Below, in pieces: positions 17,678-25,678 of a stretch of 42,119 bases of DNA. The notes beneath the pieces are model-generated. The model ran no database searches and was not told the origin of the DNA. It saw only the letters and a program-made list of their open reading frames with translations. Position 1 is the first letter of the stretch; every line of letters begins with the position of its first letter. A program made the translations under genes and the position numbers. The DNA comes from Candidatus Aquidulcis sp. (GTDB taxonomy: Bacteria > Chloroflexota > Anaerolineae > Anaerolineales > UBA4823). Where the stretch lies: contig DYIZ01000040.1 in NCBI GenBank assembly GCA_020723385.1, positions 1-42,119 on the forward strand, read 5' to 3'.

Positions 17678-19600
17678 ATGATGGTGAATCGAAGTACTCG
17701 CCGGGTAATGAAGTCCGTTATCGTACTTTTTCTTGCATTGTCGGTATTGGCTTCTACTCCTGCCAGCGGGAAGAATAATCCAGAGCTAATGCTTTCGGTT
17801 GCCGAAAAATACTCGGAACGGTTGGGCTCCTTTGAAAACTGCGGCATCCCGCTGGCCGATGTCGAGACCGGTTCGCAAGCTTGTAGTGACAGTTCTAATG
17901 GAGACTTACAAGTCGAATCGACAATAAATCCGAATAAACTACAATTGGCGGGTGACGCTAGTTTTCCCCAATTAAACCTGAACTGTACCTTTCAGATTGT
18001 AGATGATACGGATGTTCGTGAAACTGATATCGCTTTAGATGCATCTGGCTACCCTCGCATCAGTTATTATGACGATACTAACCATGACTTGCGATACGCT
18101 TACCAAACTATTTCTGGGTGGATGACTCAGACTATAGATAGTTATGGTGAGGTTGGTGATGCTTTATCTCTGGTCTTGGACAATAACGGTTATCCCCATA
18201 TCAGTTACGTTGATGAAACTAATTATTATCTGAAATATGCCCATCAAGATGCCTCTGGCTGGCATATAGAAGTCGTGACGACAGGAGGTTCTCGGTTAAC
18301 CTCTTTAGCCTTGGATAGTAACGATTACCCACATATCAGTTATCTACATAACCTATATTACCTGAAACATGCCTATCAGGATGCCTCCGGTTGGCATTTT
18401 TCAAATGCAGGTGTTCAAGGCCCTACTTGGTCTCCATCCCTGGTTTTGGATCACAACAATTATCCTCACATTGGATATGCCAACTCCCCTGATTTTTTGA
18501 GTGTCTACAGCCTGGGATACACTTATCAGGACGAATCAGGCTGGTATACCGAAACACTAGACAGCATCGGGGATATCAGTGGTGTTAGCCTGGAACTAGA
18601 CACAGAAGGCTATCCCCATATCATCTACAATAATAATGGTTCTCTAAAATACACCTATCAGGATTCGTTAGGCTGGCATATCCAGGATATAGAGGATACC
18701 GGGGATGGATTCCGGTTATCTCTGGTTCTGGATAATAACGATTATCCACATTTTAGCTATGTCGTTGATTCTGGTTATGGTTATAATAATTTAATGTACG
18801 CCTATCAGAGTATTTTGGGCTGGCACATCCAAACTATAGACAATGAAAACAACGCTAACTTCTCCTCCCTCGCCTTAGACAAGGATGCATTTCCTCATTT
18901 CAGCTATCGCGGCGATGTGGGTCTGATGTATGCATTTTGCACACCTGTCTATCAATTGTATCTGCCGCTTGCGACTCGTCGGTATCCGCCTCTTCCCGAA
19001 ATCCCCACTCTTTCTACTATTGCCAACCCCGATGGCAATGGCAGCTACACGGTCAGTTGGGGCAGCGCCTATCCGGCTGAAAGTTACATCCTCGAAGAAT
19101 CTATCAATGGCGATTTCTCTGGTGCAACCCAGGTTTACAATGGGTCGGAAACTTCCACAACCATCAGCGGCAGAGAACCCACCCGCTACTACTACCGCGT
19201 CAAAGCCCATAATTCCTATGGCGACAGCGGATGGTCGAATTCACAGTCTGTGGATGTAGTCTGGGAGCTTGAACCCAACAACGATTACCTGCACGCCAAC
19301 GGCCCGCTGCTCTCCGGTTTGGCTTATTACGGTTTTCCCAACGATCAAAAAGACTATTTCAAGGTCTACCTCCCCGCCGATGGCGCTCTCACCATTGACC
19401 TTACCAACCACACCGGCAGCGGGGTGCAATTGCAGCTATTCTACGAGGTCGCCGACGCTGCCCACCGGGTGGGATTCGATTACGACGCCCCATATCACAT
19501 CACGTATTCCGGCGCGGCGGGCTGGTATTATGTTTACGTTTACACTGAGTCCGGTTTCAACAGTGCTACACCATACACCTTGCAAGTGATCTACCCATGA
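17678..19600 (+). CDS. Secreted seven-repeat propeller protein with Fn3-like and PPC-like domains
   Basis: About 640 residues. GAGGA at 17668-17672 lies 5 nt before ATG 17678; a TTG at 17675 and an ATG at 17681 are alternatives. A signal peptide occupies about the first 32 residues. Seven units of the type LVLDNNGYPHISYVDETNYY...LKYAHQDASGWHIE follow, a repeat different in sequence from the previous gene but again seven in number. The motif LYLPLATRRYPPLP leads into one Fn3-like domain and a PPC-like domain. The DNA for the C-terminal domain is nearly identical to the previous gene (for example 17453-17540 against 19447-19533), although the propellers are unrelated in sequence. Coding is noticeably AT-richer in the propeller than in the C-terminal part. 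I do not recognise a named family for the repeat; a binding role is inferred. Confidence 0.86.
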   Translation: MMVNRSTRRVMKSVIVLFLALSVLASTPASGKNNPELMLSVAEKYSERLGSFENCGIPLADVETGSQACSDSSNGDLQVESTINPNKLQLAGDASFPQLNLNCTFQIVDDTDVRETDIALDASGYPRISYYDDTNHDLRYAYQTISGWMTQTIDSYGEVGDALSLVLDNNGYPHISYVDETNYYLKYAHQDASGWHIEVVTTGGSRLTSLALDSNDYPHISYLHNLYYLKHAYQDASGWHFSNAGVQGPTWSPSLVLDHNNYPHIGYANSPDFLSVYSLGYTYQDESGWYTETLDSIGDISGVSLELDTEGYPHIIYNNNGSLKYTYQDSLGWHIQDIEDTGDGFRLSLVLDNNDYPHFSYVVDSGYGYNNLMYAYQSILGWHIQTIDNENNANFSSLALDKDAFPHFSYRGDVGLMYAFCTPVYQLYLPLATRRYPPLPEIPTLSTIANPDGNGSYTVSWGSAYPAESYILEESINGDFSGATQVYNGSETSTTISGREPTRYYYRVKAHNSYGDSGWSNSQSVDVVWELEPNNDYLHANGPLLSGLAYYGFPNDQKDYFKVYLPADGALTIDLTNHTGSGVQLQLFYEVADAAHRVGFDYDAPYHITYSGAAGWYYVYVYTESGFNSATPYTLQVIYP

Positions 19601-19612
19601 TCGAGATGACTT

Positions 19613-21112
19613 ATGCACATCACTCGAATCCTCCCTGTTCGTTTATTGGCTCTCACGATTTTGCTTGGCGTTTTGGGATATAGCCCCGCAGCCTCGCGTG
19701 CCTTGCCCGCAGACATCGAGTGGCGCGCCGAAGTAGTTAATAGTGGAGATGTAGGTGGATACTCGCCGCTGGCCTTGGATAGTAATGATTACCCTCATAT
19801 TGTTTATCCGTCGAGCCAGGATGGCGTTGATTTTCTGCGGTATCTCTGGCGGGACGCAGCCGGCTGGCATAGCGCTAACATTAACACCCCAGGTTACATC
19901 GGCGATGTATCTCTTGCCTTGGACGCCAACGGCTATGGTCGTATCAGCTTCTCGGGTTTCAGCGGTTGGGGCTATAACCCGTTGCAATACGCCTGGCAAA
20001 ACGCATCAGGATGGCATATCGAAGTGGTTGATCAGGATGTAGCAGTTGTCTTTGCCCCCTCCCTGGTTTTAGATTCCAGCGGGTACGCTCACGTTTCTTA
20101 CTGCGCTTCGGATGAAAGCGACAATTATTCCTTGAAATACGCCTGGCAAGACGCAGGCGGTTGGCATTTGACGACGGTAGATAATACCGGGCAGGTTGGG
20201 CTGTTCAACTCGCTGGCGCTGGACGGCAATGGTTACGCCCACATCAGCTATCTGGATGATTCCAATCACGATTTAAAGTATGCCTGGCAGGACGCGGGCG
20301 GTTGGCATTTGACAACGGTAGACGGTGATGGGAATGTCGGGGCGCATACCTCCCTGGCTTTGGATCATGATGGTTATGCTCATATCAGTTATTGTTCATT
20401 TGGATCGGAATGGTATTACGAACATGATCTGATGTATGCTTGGCAGGATGCTGGAGGCTGGTATACCGCCACGCTGGATTACGTCAACGTGGGCGCATAT
20501 ACCTCGTTGGCGCTCGATCAGGATGATTACGCCCACATCAGTTACCAGCTTACCGTTGGGGATGATCTGAAATATACCTGGCAAAATACTGATGGCTGGC
20601 ATACAACCACAGTGGATAGCTCGGGGGGCGGCTATTCTTCGCTCGAGCTGGACAACCGTGGAATGCCTCACGTCACTTATCAAACCGATGTCGGCTTAAA
20701 ATACGCCCACGCGGGCTATTTCCTTCATCTCCCCTTGATAGGCAAGTCATTCCTCCCCTGCTTCTCCGGCGCTTTCGAGGTCGAGCCTAACAACGCCTAC
20801 CTCCAATCCACCGGCCCCCTGTGCAGCGGGCAGACCGTCTCCGGCTATCCCGACGACCAAAAGGATTACTACAGCGTCTACCTCCCCGCCGGCGGCACGC
20901 TCACTATTGACCTCGCCAACCACACCGGCAGCGGGGTGCAGTTGCAGCTTTTCTACCAGGTCGCCGATGCCGATCACCGCGTGGGATTTGATTACACTTC
21001 GCCTTACCGAATCGTATACACAGGGCAGGCAGGGTGGTATTATATTTACATCTACACCGAGTCCGGCTTCAACACCGCCACGCCGTACACCTTGCATGTG
21101 ACTTACCCCTGA
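19613..21112 (+). CDS. Secreted seven-repeat propeller protein with PPC-like domain
   Basis: A 499-residue protein with a signal peptide (MHITRILPVRLLALTILLGV onward). Seven repeats of the type LALDGNGYAHISYLDDSNHD...LKYAWQDAGGWHLTTV follow; these are the same repeat family as in the gene before. The motif FLHLPLIGKSFLP then leads directly to a PPC-like domain (FEVEPNNAYLQS to TPYTLHVTYP), without the Fn3-like domain of its two neighbours. It starts 12 nt after the preceding stop, and K7 starts 12 nt after its own stop, so all are probably co-transcribed. No catalytic residues are seen. It could be an extracellular ligand, substrate or co-receptor of the kinases, which is inferred from position only. 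Confidence 0.86.
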   Translation: MHITRILPVRLLALTILLGVLGYSPAASRALPADIEWRAEVVNSGDVGGYSPLALDSNDYPHIVYPSSQDGVDFLRYLWRDAAGWHSANINTPGYIGDVSLALDANGYGRISFSGFSGWGYNPLQYAWQNASGWHIEVVDQDVAVVFAPSLVLDSSGYAHVSYCASDESDNYSLKYAWQDAGGWHLTTVDNTGQVGLFNSLALDGNGYAHISYLDDSNHDLKYAWQDAGGWHLTTVDGDGNVGAHTSLALDHDGYAHISYCSFGSEWYYEHDLMYAWQDAGGWYTATLDYVNVGAYTSLALDQDDYAHISYQLTVGDDLKYTWQNTDGWHTTTVDSSGGGYSSLELDNRGMPHVTYQTDVGLKYAHAGYFLHLPLIGKSFLPCFSGAFEVEPNNAYLQSTGPLCSGQTVSGYPDDQKDYYSVYLPAGGTLTIDLANHTGSGVQLQLFYQVADADHRVGFDYTSPYRIVYTGQAGWYYIYIYTESGFNTATPYTLHVTYP

Positions 21113-21124
21113 TTGGAAACCATC

Positions 21125-23620
21125 ATGCCCCTCGAAACCGGGAAAATTCTCAACAACCGTTACCGCATCGTCAAGCTGCTCGGACAGGGCGGCTTTGGGG
21201 CGGTCTACCGCGCCTGGGATATGACCCTCAACCGCCCGTGCGCCGTCAAAGAAAACCTGGATGCTTCGCCCGAGGCGCACAATCAATTCAATCGGGAAGC
21301 GATCATCCTGGCGAATCTGAACCACCCCAATCTCGCCCGCGTCACCGATTATTTCTTCATCCCCGGCCAGGGTCAATACTTCGTGATGGATTTCGTCGAG
21401 GGCGAGGATTTACAGCAGATTCTCGATCATGCCAGAAGCCCGCTGTCCGAAGACCAGGCGCTGCCCTGGATCGTCCAGATTTGCGACGCGCTCGAATACC
21501 TGCACACGCAAACCCCGCCCATCATTCACCGCGACATCAAACCGGCCAATATCAAGATCACGCCGCAAGGCAAAGCCATGCTGGTGGATTTCGGCATCGC
21601 CAAAATTTACGACGCGAAGCTGAAAACGACCGTTGGCGCCCGCGCCGTCACGCCGGGTTACTCCCCGGTGGAGCAGTACGGACAAGGGGTCACCGATGGC
21701 CGCTCGGATCTCTATTCCCTGGGGGCCACGCTCTACACGCTGCTCACCGGCCTGACGCCCCCCGACAGTGTGGACATCGTTTCGCACAATGCCCCGCCTC
21801 CCCAGCCGGTGAATGTTGTCAACCCGCGCATCACAGCCGGCCTGGGAGGAGTCGTCGCCCGGGCGATGCAAACCGACCGCACCGGGCGTTACAGCACCGT
21901 TGGCGAGTTCAAACGCGCCCTGGCTGCCGCCGCCGGGCCTGCGCCTGCGGCGGAACTGCGTGAAGTTTCACCTACTTTGATGCAGACGGTTGCCGCTCCC
22001 ACTGCCGCGCCAGTCGCGGGAACCCTGGAAGGGAGCGCCCCCTCGGTTGATTTTCCTGCCCCAAGCGCCAAATCGCTCCCCTGGATTTGGATCCCTGCCG
22101 TTGGGATCATGTTGATGCTGTGTGTGGCTTTATCCGCCGGTGGGATTTACCTGTTTCGCCCGCGCACCCCTCAGGCGATCGTCGTCACACAGATCGTCGA
22201 GAAGCCGGTGGAGGTGATTCAAACCGGTGAACCCAAAGTCGTAGAAGTTGTCATTACCGCGACGCCAGTTCCGACCAAGCCGCCCGCCCCTACCGAACTG
22301 CCCGGGCCAACCCTCACCCCAACGATCGGCCCGCCGCCCGAGCTGCGCTGGTTTATTGGCCTGGGCCAGGGCAGCGAGCCAAATCTGGTAGAGGCCGAAC
22401 AGGCGGTCGTGGACCAGTTCAATGCCGCTCACCCCGGTATCCACCTGACCCTGGAAATCGTCGCAAACGACAGGGCCTACGATGTTCTGACCGCCGAGAT
22501 CGCCGCCGGCAACCCGCCCGACATCGTCGGCCCGGCAGGACTCTCGCCAATCGAGCAATTCCACGGCCATTGGCTGGATCTCAGCCCGTACATTGCCGCT
22601 GCCGATTACGATTTGTCACAATTCGAGCCGAGAACGGTCAGCCAGCTCGATACCGCCGAGGGTCAGATCGCCCTTCCTTTCAAAGTTTTCCCGGGGGTGC
22701 TTTTTTACAACAAGCAATTGTTTGACAATGCCGGGTTGAATTATCCGCCCGCCCGCTACGGTGTGCCTTATCGCTGGCCCGATGGCAGCACCGACGAGTG
22801 GAACTTCGACACCCTGCGCACCCTGGCAATGCGCCTGACCCTCGACAACGCCGGAAGAGACGCTGCCAACCCGTCCTTCAATACTAACAATATTGTGCAG
22901 TACGGCTTCGCCTACCAATGGCTGGATATCCGCCAGGTTGGAACTTACTGGGGCGTGGGCAGCCTGGTCGCCGCGGATGGCCGCACAGCGCAGCTCCCCG
23001 ACCCCTGGCGGGACAGCCTCCACTGGGCCTTTAACGGCATTTGGATAGATCATTTCATGCCAGACAACAGCGTGGTGGGCAGCGCAGAATTCAGTGAGGG
23101 TAACGTCTTCAACTCCGGCAGAATCGCTATGGCGCTCAACCATGCCTGGTATACCTGTTGTATGCCTAATCTCAGCGAGAAATGGGACCTGGCTGCCGTT
23201 CCATCATACAAGGGACAGGTAACAACCCCGGCGCACCATGATACTTTTTACGTCCTCAACTCGACTCAATACCCGGAGCAGGCCTTCGAGGTGATCCAAT
23301 ACCTGGTTGGCGATGCAGCTCAAGCCTTGCACACCGCCTACGGCGTTAGTATGCCCGCCCGCCGCGCCGATCAGGCTGCCTACTTCGATGGGCTGGATCA
23401 ACAATTTCCCTGGGGCGTCAACTGGCAAGTTGCCATTGACAGCCTGGCTTACCTCGCCGTTCCTTCGCATGAGAGCTATATGCCTGGCTATAATGAGGCC
23501 GCCGGTTATTGCAGCACTCTCTGGTATGACACCATATCCGGCAATAGCAGCATTGACTTGGACTACGAGCTTGATCGGTTCCTCGCGGATTTACAGGCCT
23601 TGTTCGACAGGAATCCGTAG
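21125..23620 (+). CDS. K7: Ser/Thr protein kinase fused to a family-1 solute-binding domain
   Basis: An 831-residue kinase. A TTG at 21113 extends the frame by four residues but is rejected; [16 protein letters not shown] at 21125 matches the paralogs and has GGAA upstream. The core is intact ([10 protein letters not shown]42, [24 protein letters not shown]). A membrane helix lies at about 318-345, starting LPWIWIPAVGIMLMLC. Residues about 404-831 are a UgpB/MalE-like binding protein: VVDQFNAAHPGIHLTLEIVA, then AGNPPDIVG, VLFYNKQLFDNAGL and a late GRIAMALNHAW segment. Its kinase half belongs to the K2/K4 subtype, whereas the other two SBP kinases (K1, K3) use the other subtype. The same sensor family is thus attached to two kinase lineages. 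The predicted ligand is a sugar or related solute. Confidence 0.93.
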   Translation: MPLETGKILNNRYRIVKLLGQGGFGAVYRAWDMTLNRPCAVKENLDASPEAHNQFNREAIILANLNHPNLARVTDYFFIPGQGQYFVMDFVEGEDLQQILDHARSPLSEDQALPWIVQICDALEYLHTQTPPIIHRDIKPANIKITPQGKAMLVDFGIAKIYDAKLKTTVGARAVTPGYSPVEQYGQGVTDGRSDLYSLGATLYTLLTGLTPPDSVDIVSHNAPPPQPVNVVNPRITAGLGGVVARAMQTDRTGRYSTVGEFKRALAAAAGPAPAAELREVSPTLMQTVAAPTAAPVAGTLEGSAPSVDFPAPSAKSLPWIWIPAVGIMLMLCVALSAGGIYLFRPRTPQAIVVTQIVEKPVEVIQTGEPKVVEVVITATPVPTKPPAPTELPGPTLTPTIGPPPELRWFIGLGQGSEPNLVEAEQAVVDQFNAAHPGIHLTLEIVANDRAYDVLTAEIAAGNPPDIVGPAGLSPIEQFHGHWLDLSPYIAAADYDLSQFEPRTVSQLDTAEGQIALPFKVFPGVLFYNKQLFDNAGLNYPPARYGVPYRWPDGSTDEWNFDTLRTLAMRLTLDNAGRDAANPSFNTNNIVQYGFAYQWLDIRQVGTYWGVGSLVAADGRTAQLPDPWRDSLHWAFNGIWIDHFMPDNSVVGSAEFSEGNVFNSGRIAMALNHAWYTCCMPNLSEKWDLAAVPSYKGQVTTPAHHDTFYVLNSTQYPEQAFEVIQYLVGDAAQALHTAYGVSMPARRADQAAYFDGLDQQFPWGVNWQVAIDSLAYLAVPSHESYMPGYNEAAGYCSTLWYDTISGNSSIDLDYELDRFLADLQALFDRNP

Positions 23621-23625
23621 GTTGT

Positions 23626-25530
23626 ATGCCCCTCACCACCGGACAAACGCTCAATGATCGTTACCGTATCGTCAGCTTGCTCGGGCAGGGCGGCTTTGGC
23701 GCGGTGTATCGCGCCTGGGATCTGAATCTCAACCGGGCGGTAGCGGTCAAGGAAAACCTGGAAGCCTCCGAAACAGCAGCCCGCCAGTTCACCCGCGAAG
23801 CCTCCATCCTCGCCAATTTGCATCATCCCAACCTGCCGCGCGTCACCGACTACTTCTTCATCCCAGATCAGGGACAGTATCTCGTGATGGATTTCGTCGA
23901 GGGGAAAGATTTGCAAACTCTCCTCGAAGAGAAGGGGGTGCCGCTGTCCGAGGGGGATGCGCTGGCCTGGGTGAGCCAGATCTGTGACGCGCTGACCCAC
24001 CTGCACGCCCACAAACCGGCGATCATCCACCGCGACATCAAGCCCGCCAATATCAAGATCACCCCCGAGGGTAAAGCCGTCCTCGTGGATTTCGGCATCG
24101 CCAAAGTCTACGACGCCAACGCGCCCACAACCCTCGGCGCGCGCGCCATCACCCCCGGTTATTCGCCGCAGGAGCAGTATGGGCGCGGCGGCAAGACCGA
24201 CGCCCGCTCGGATGTGTATGCCCTGGGGGCCACGCTGTATGCGCTGCTGGCCTGCCGCGAGCCAGTGGAATGCGTGGAGCGCAGCATGGGCGTACCTTTG
24301 CCGGCCCCGCGCAGCCTCAACCCGGCCATTGCGCCCCGCGTCGAGGCTGCCATACTCCGGGCGATGGCCATGCGCCCGGACGATCGCTTTCAATCCATGG
24401 CCCAATTCAAAGCAGCCCTGCACGGGCTGCCCTCCACGCCCGCCGTATCGCCCGAGGGCCGCGCGTCATCTGCGCCAGTCACCGGCGGCCGCGCTGAGGT
24501 TCGGTCACTCCCCGGAGCGCCCAGGCGCACGGTTCCCTGGGTGTGGGCGGGGCTGGCAGTCACCGTGCTGTGTATCGCCAGCGCAGCGGTTGCCGGGTTC
24601 AGCCTGCTCGATTTCAACCCGAAGCCAGTCACAATGACTGCCACCCCCACCCAATTAACACTCACGGGTGGGGCTACCGCGATACCGTCGCCTGTTCCAT
24701 CCGTATCCCCTGCCCTCTCCCCGACGATCACAGTCACCTCCCCGCCCCGCGCCGGCGACCAGCGGGTCAATGCGATCAGCGGCTCGACGCTCGTCTACAT
24801 CCCCGCGGGTCAATTCGAGATGGGCGTGACAGCCGTCCAAGCGCAGACACTCATCAATCTGTGCCCAAAATGCCCGATCAACACCTTCGATCATTCCCAG
24901 CCAGCCCACCCGGTCAGCTTGAGCGCCTATTGGATAGAGCTGACCGAGACGACCAACGCCCAATATGCTGGCTGCGTGGCGGCCGGGGTCTGCCTGCCGC
25001 CTTCGTCCTTTGGCTCGGATACCCGCCAGAGTTATTATGATGACCCGGTGTACGCAAATTTCCCGGTGATCTTCGTCAACTGGCAAAGTGCAGTCACCTA
25101 TTGCCAATGGGCCGGGGGGCGCCTGCCCACCGAAGCCGAGTGGGAATACGCCGCGCGCGGCGGCGATGGGCGTCTGTTCCCGTGGGGCAGCCAGCCGCCC
25201 GGCCCCGGCCTGGCGAACTCCGGCCAGATGGTCGGCGACACGACCGAGGCTGGCGCGTACCCGCTGGGAGCCAGCCCCTTCGGCCTGCTCGATATGGCGG
25301 GCAACGTGTGGGAATGGGTGGCCGATTGGTGGGAATCGGATTATTACGTCAATTCCCCTGCCGAGAACCCCCAGGGGCCGCCATCGTCCAGCGACGGGCG
25401 GCGCGTTGGGCGCGGCGGATCGTACTATTGGGGTGATGGCTTTGCCAGCGCCGTTTATCACGATTGGTACGATCCCGAAAAAGCCAACGCTGGGGTGGGT
25501 TTCCGCTGCGTGGTGGATGCCGAGCCATGA
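23626..25530 (+). CDS. K8: Ser/Thr protein kinase fused to an FGE-fold (SUMF1-type) domain
   Basis: A 634-residue kinase starting 5 nt after K7. The core is complete ([40 protein letters not shown]). A membrane helix lies at about 303-328. Residues about 381-634 are an FGE/SUMF1 domain: STLVYIPAGQFEMG, WQSAVTYCQWAGGRLPTEAE, DMAGNVWEWVADW, RGGSYYWG and the terminal GVGFRC. The paired catalytic cysteines that true formylglycine enzymes carry shortly before GFRC are absent: SAVYHDWYDPEK stands there. The domain is therefore more likely a C-type-lectin-like binding module than an enzyme. FGE-type domains on kinases are known, for example chlamydial Pkn1. This is the last kinase in the block and is followed by a strong palindrome. 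Confidence 0.92.
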   Translation: MPLTTGQTLNDRYRIVSLLGQGGFGAVYRAWDLNLNRAVAVKENLEASETAARQFTREASILANLHHPNLPRVTDYFFIPDQGQYLVMDFVEGKDLQTLLEEKGVPLSEGDALAWVSQICDALTHLHAHKPAIIHRDIKPANIKITPEGKAVLVDFGIAKVYDANAPTTLGARAITPGYSPQEQYGRGGKTDARSDVYALGATLYALLACREPVECVERSMGVPLPAPRSLNPAIAPRVEAAILRAMAMRPDDRFQSMAQFKAALHGLPSTPAVSPEGRASSAPVTGGRAEVRSLPGAPRRTVPWVWAGLAVTVLCIASAAVAGFSLLDFNPKPVTMTATPTQLTLTGGATAIPSPVPSVSPALSPTITVTSPPRAGDQRVNAISGSTLVYIPAGQFEMGVTAVQAQTLINLCPKCPINTFDHSQPAHPVSLSAYWIELTETTNAQYAGCVAAGVCLPPSSFGSDTRQSYYDDPVYANFPVIFVNWQSAVTYCQWAGGRLPTEAEWEYAARGGDGRLFPWGSQPPGPGLANSGQMVGDTTEAGAYPLGASPFGLLDMAGNVWEWVADWWESDYYVNSPAENPQGPPSSSDGRRVGRGGSYYWGDGFASAVYHDWYDPEKANAGVGFRCVVDAEP

Positions 25531-25533
25531 AAT

Positions 25534-25593
25534 TTCACCGCAGGGACGCAGAGTACGCAGAGTTTAAAAACTCTCTGCGCTCTCTGCGGTGAA
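25534..25593. repeat. CACCGCAG-type palindrome, probable terminator after K8
   Basis: TTCACCGCAG (25534-25543) is matched by CTGCGGTGAA (25584-25593). The interior repeats ACGCAGAG twice on the left and TCTCTGCG on the right around TTTAAAAA. It starts three bases after the K8 stop and would end the kinase transcript. This sequence type is a dispersed intergenic palindrome I recognise from environmental genomes. The rest of the gap, to 25678, is AT-rich and may hold the promoter of the next gene, but no convincing -35/-10 pair is seen. Confidence 0.65.
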
Positions 25594-25678
25594 TCCCTTG
25601 TTAGGCAGTGCTATAGATACAACGACAGCAAGCAAGAATTGATAAGCAGTAAATTAGTGTAAAAGAAAGACATCTGCA

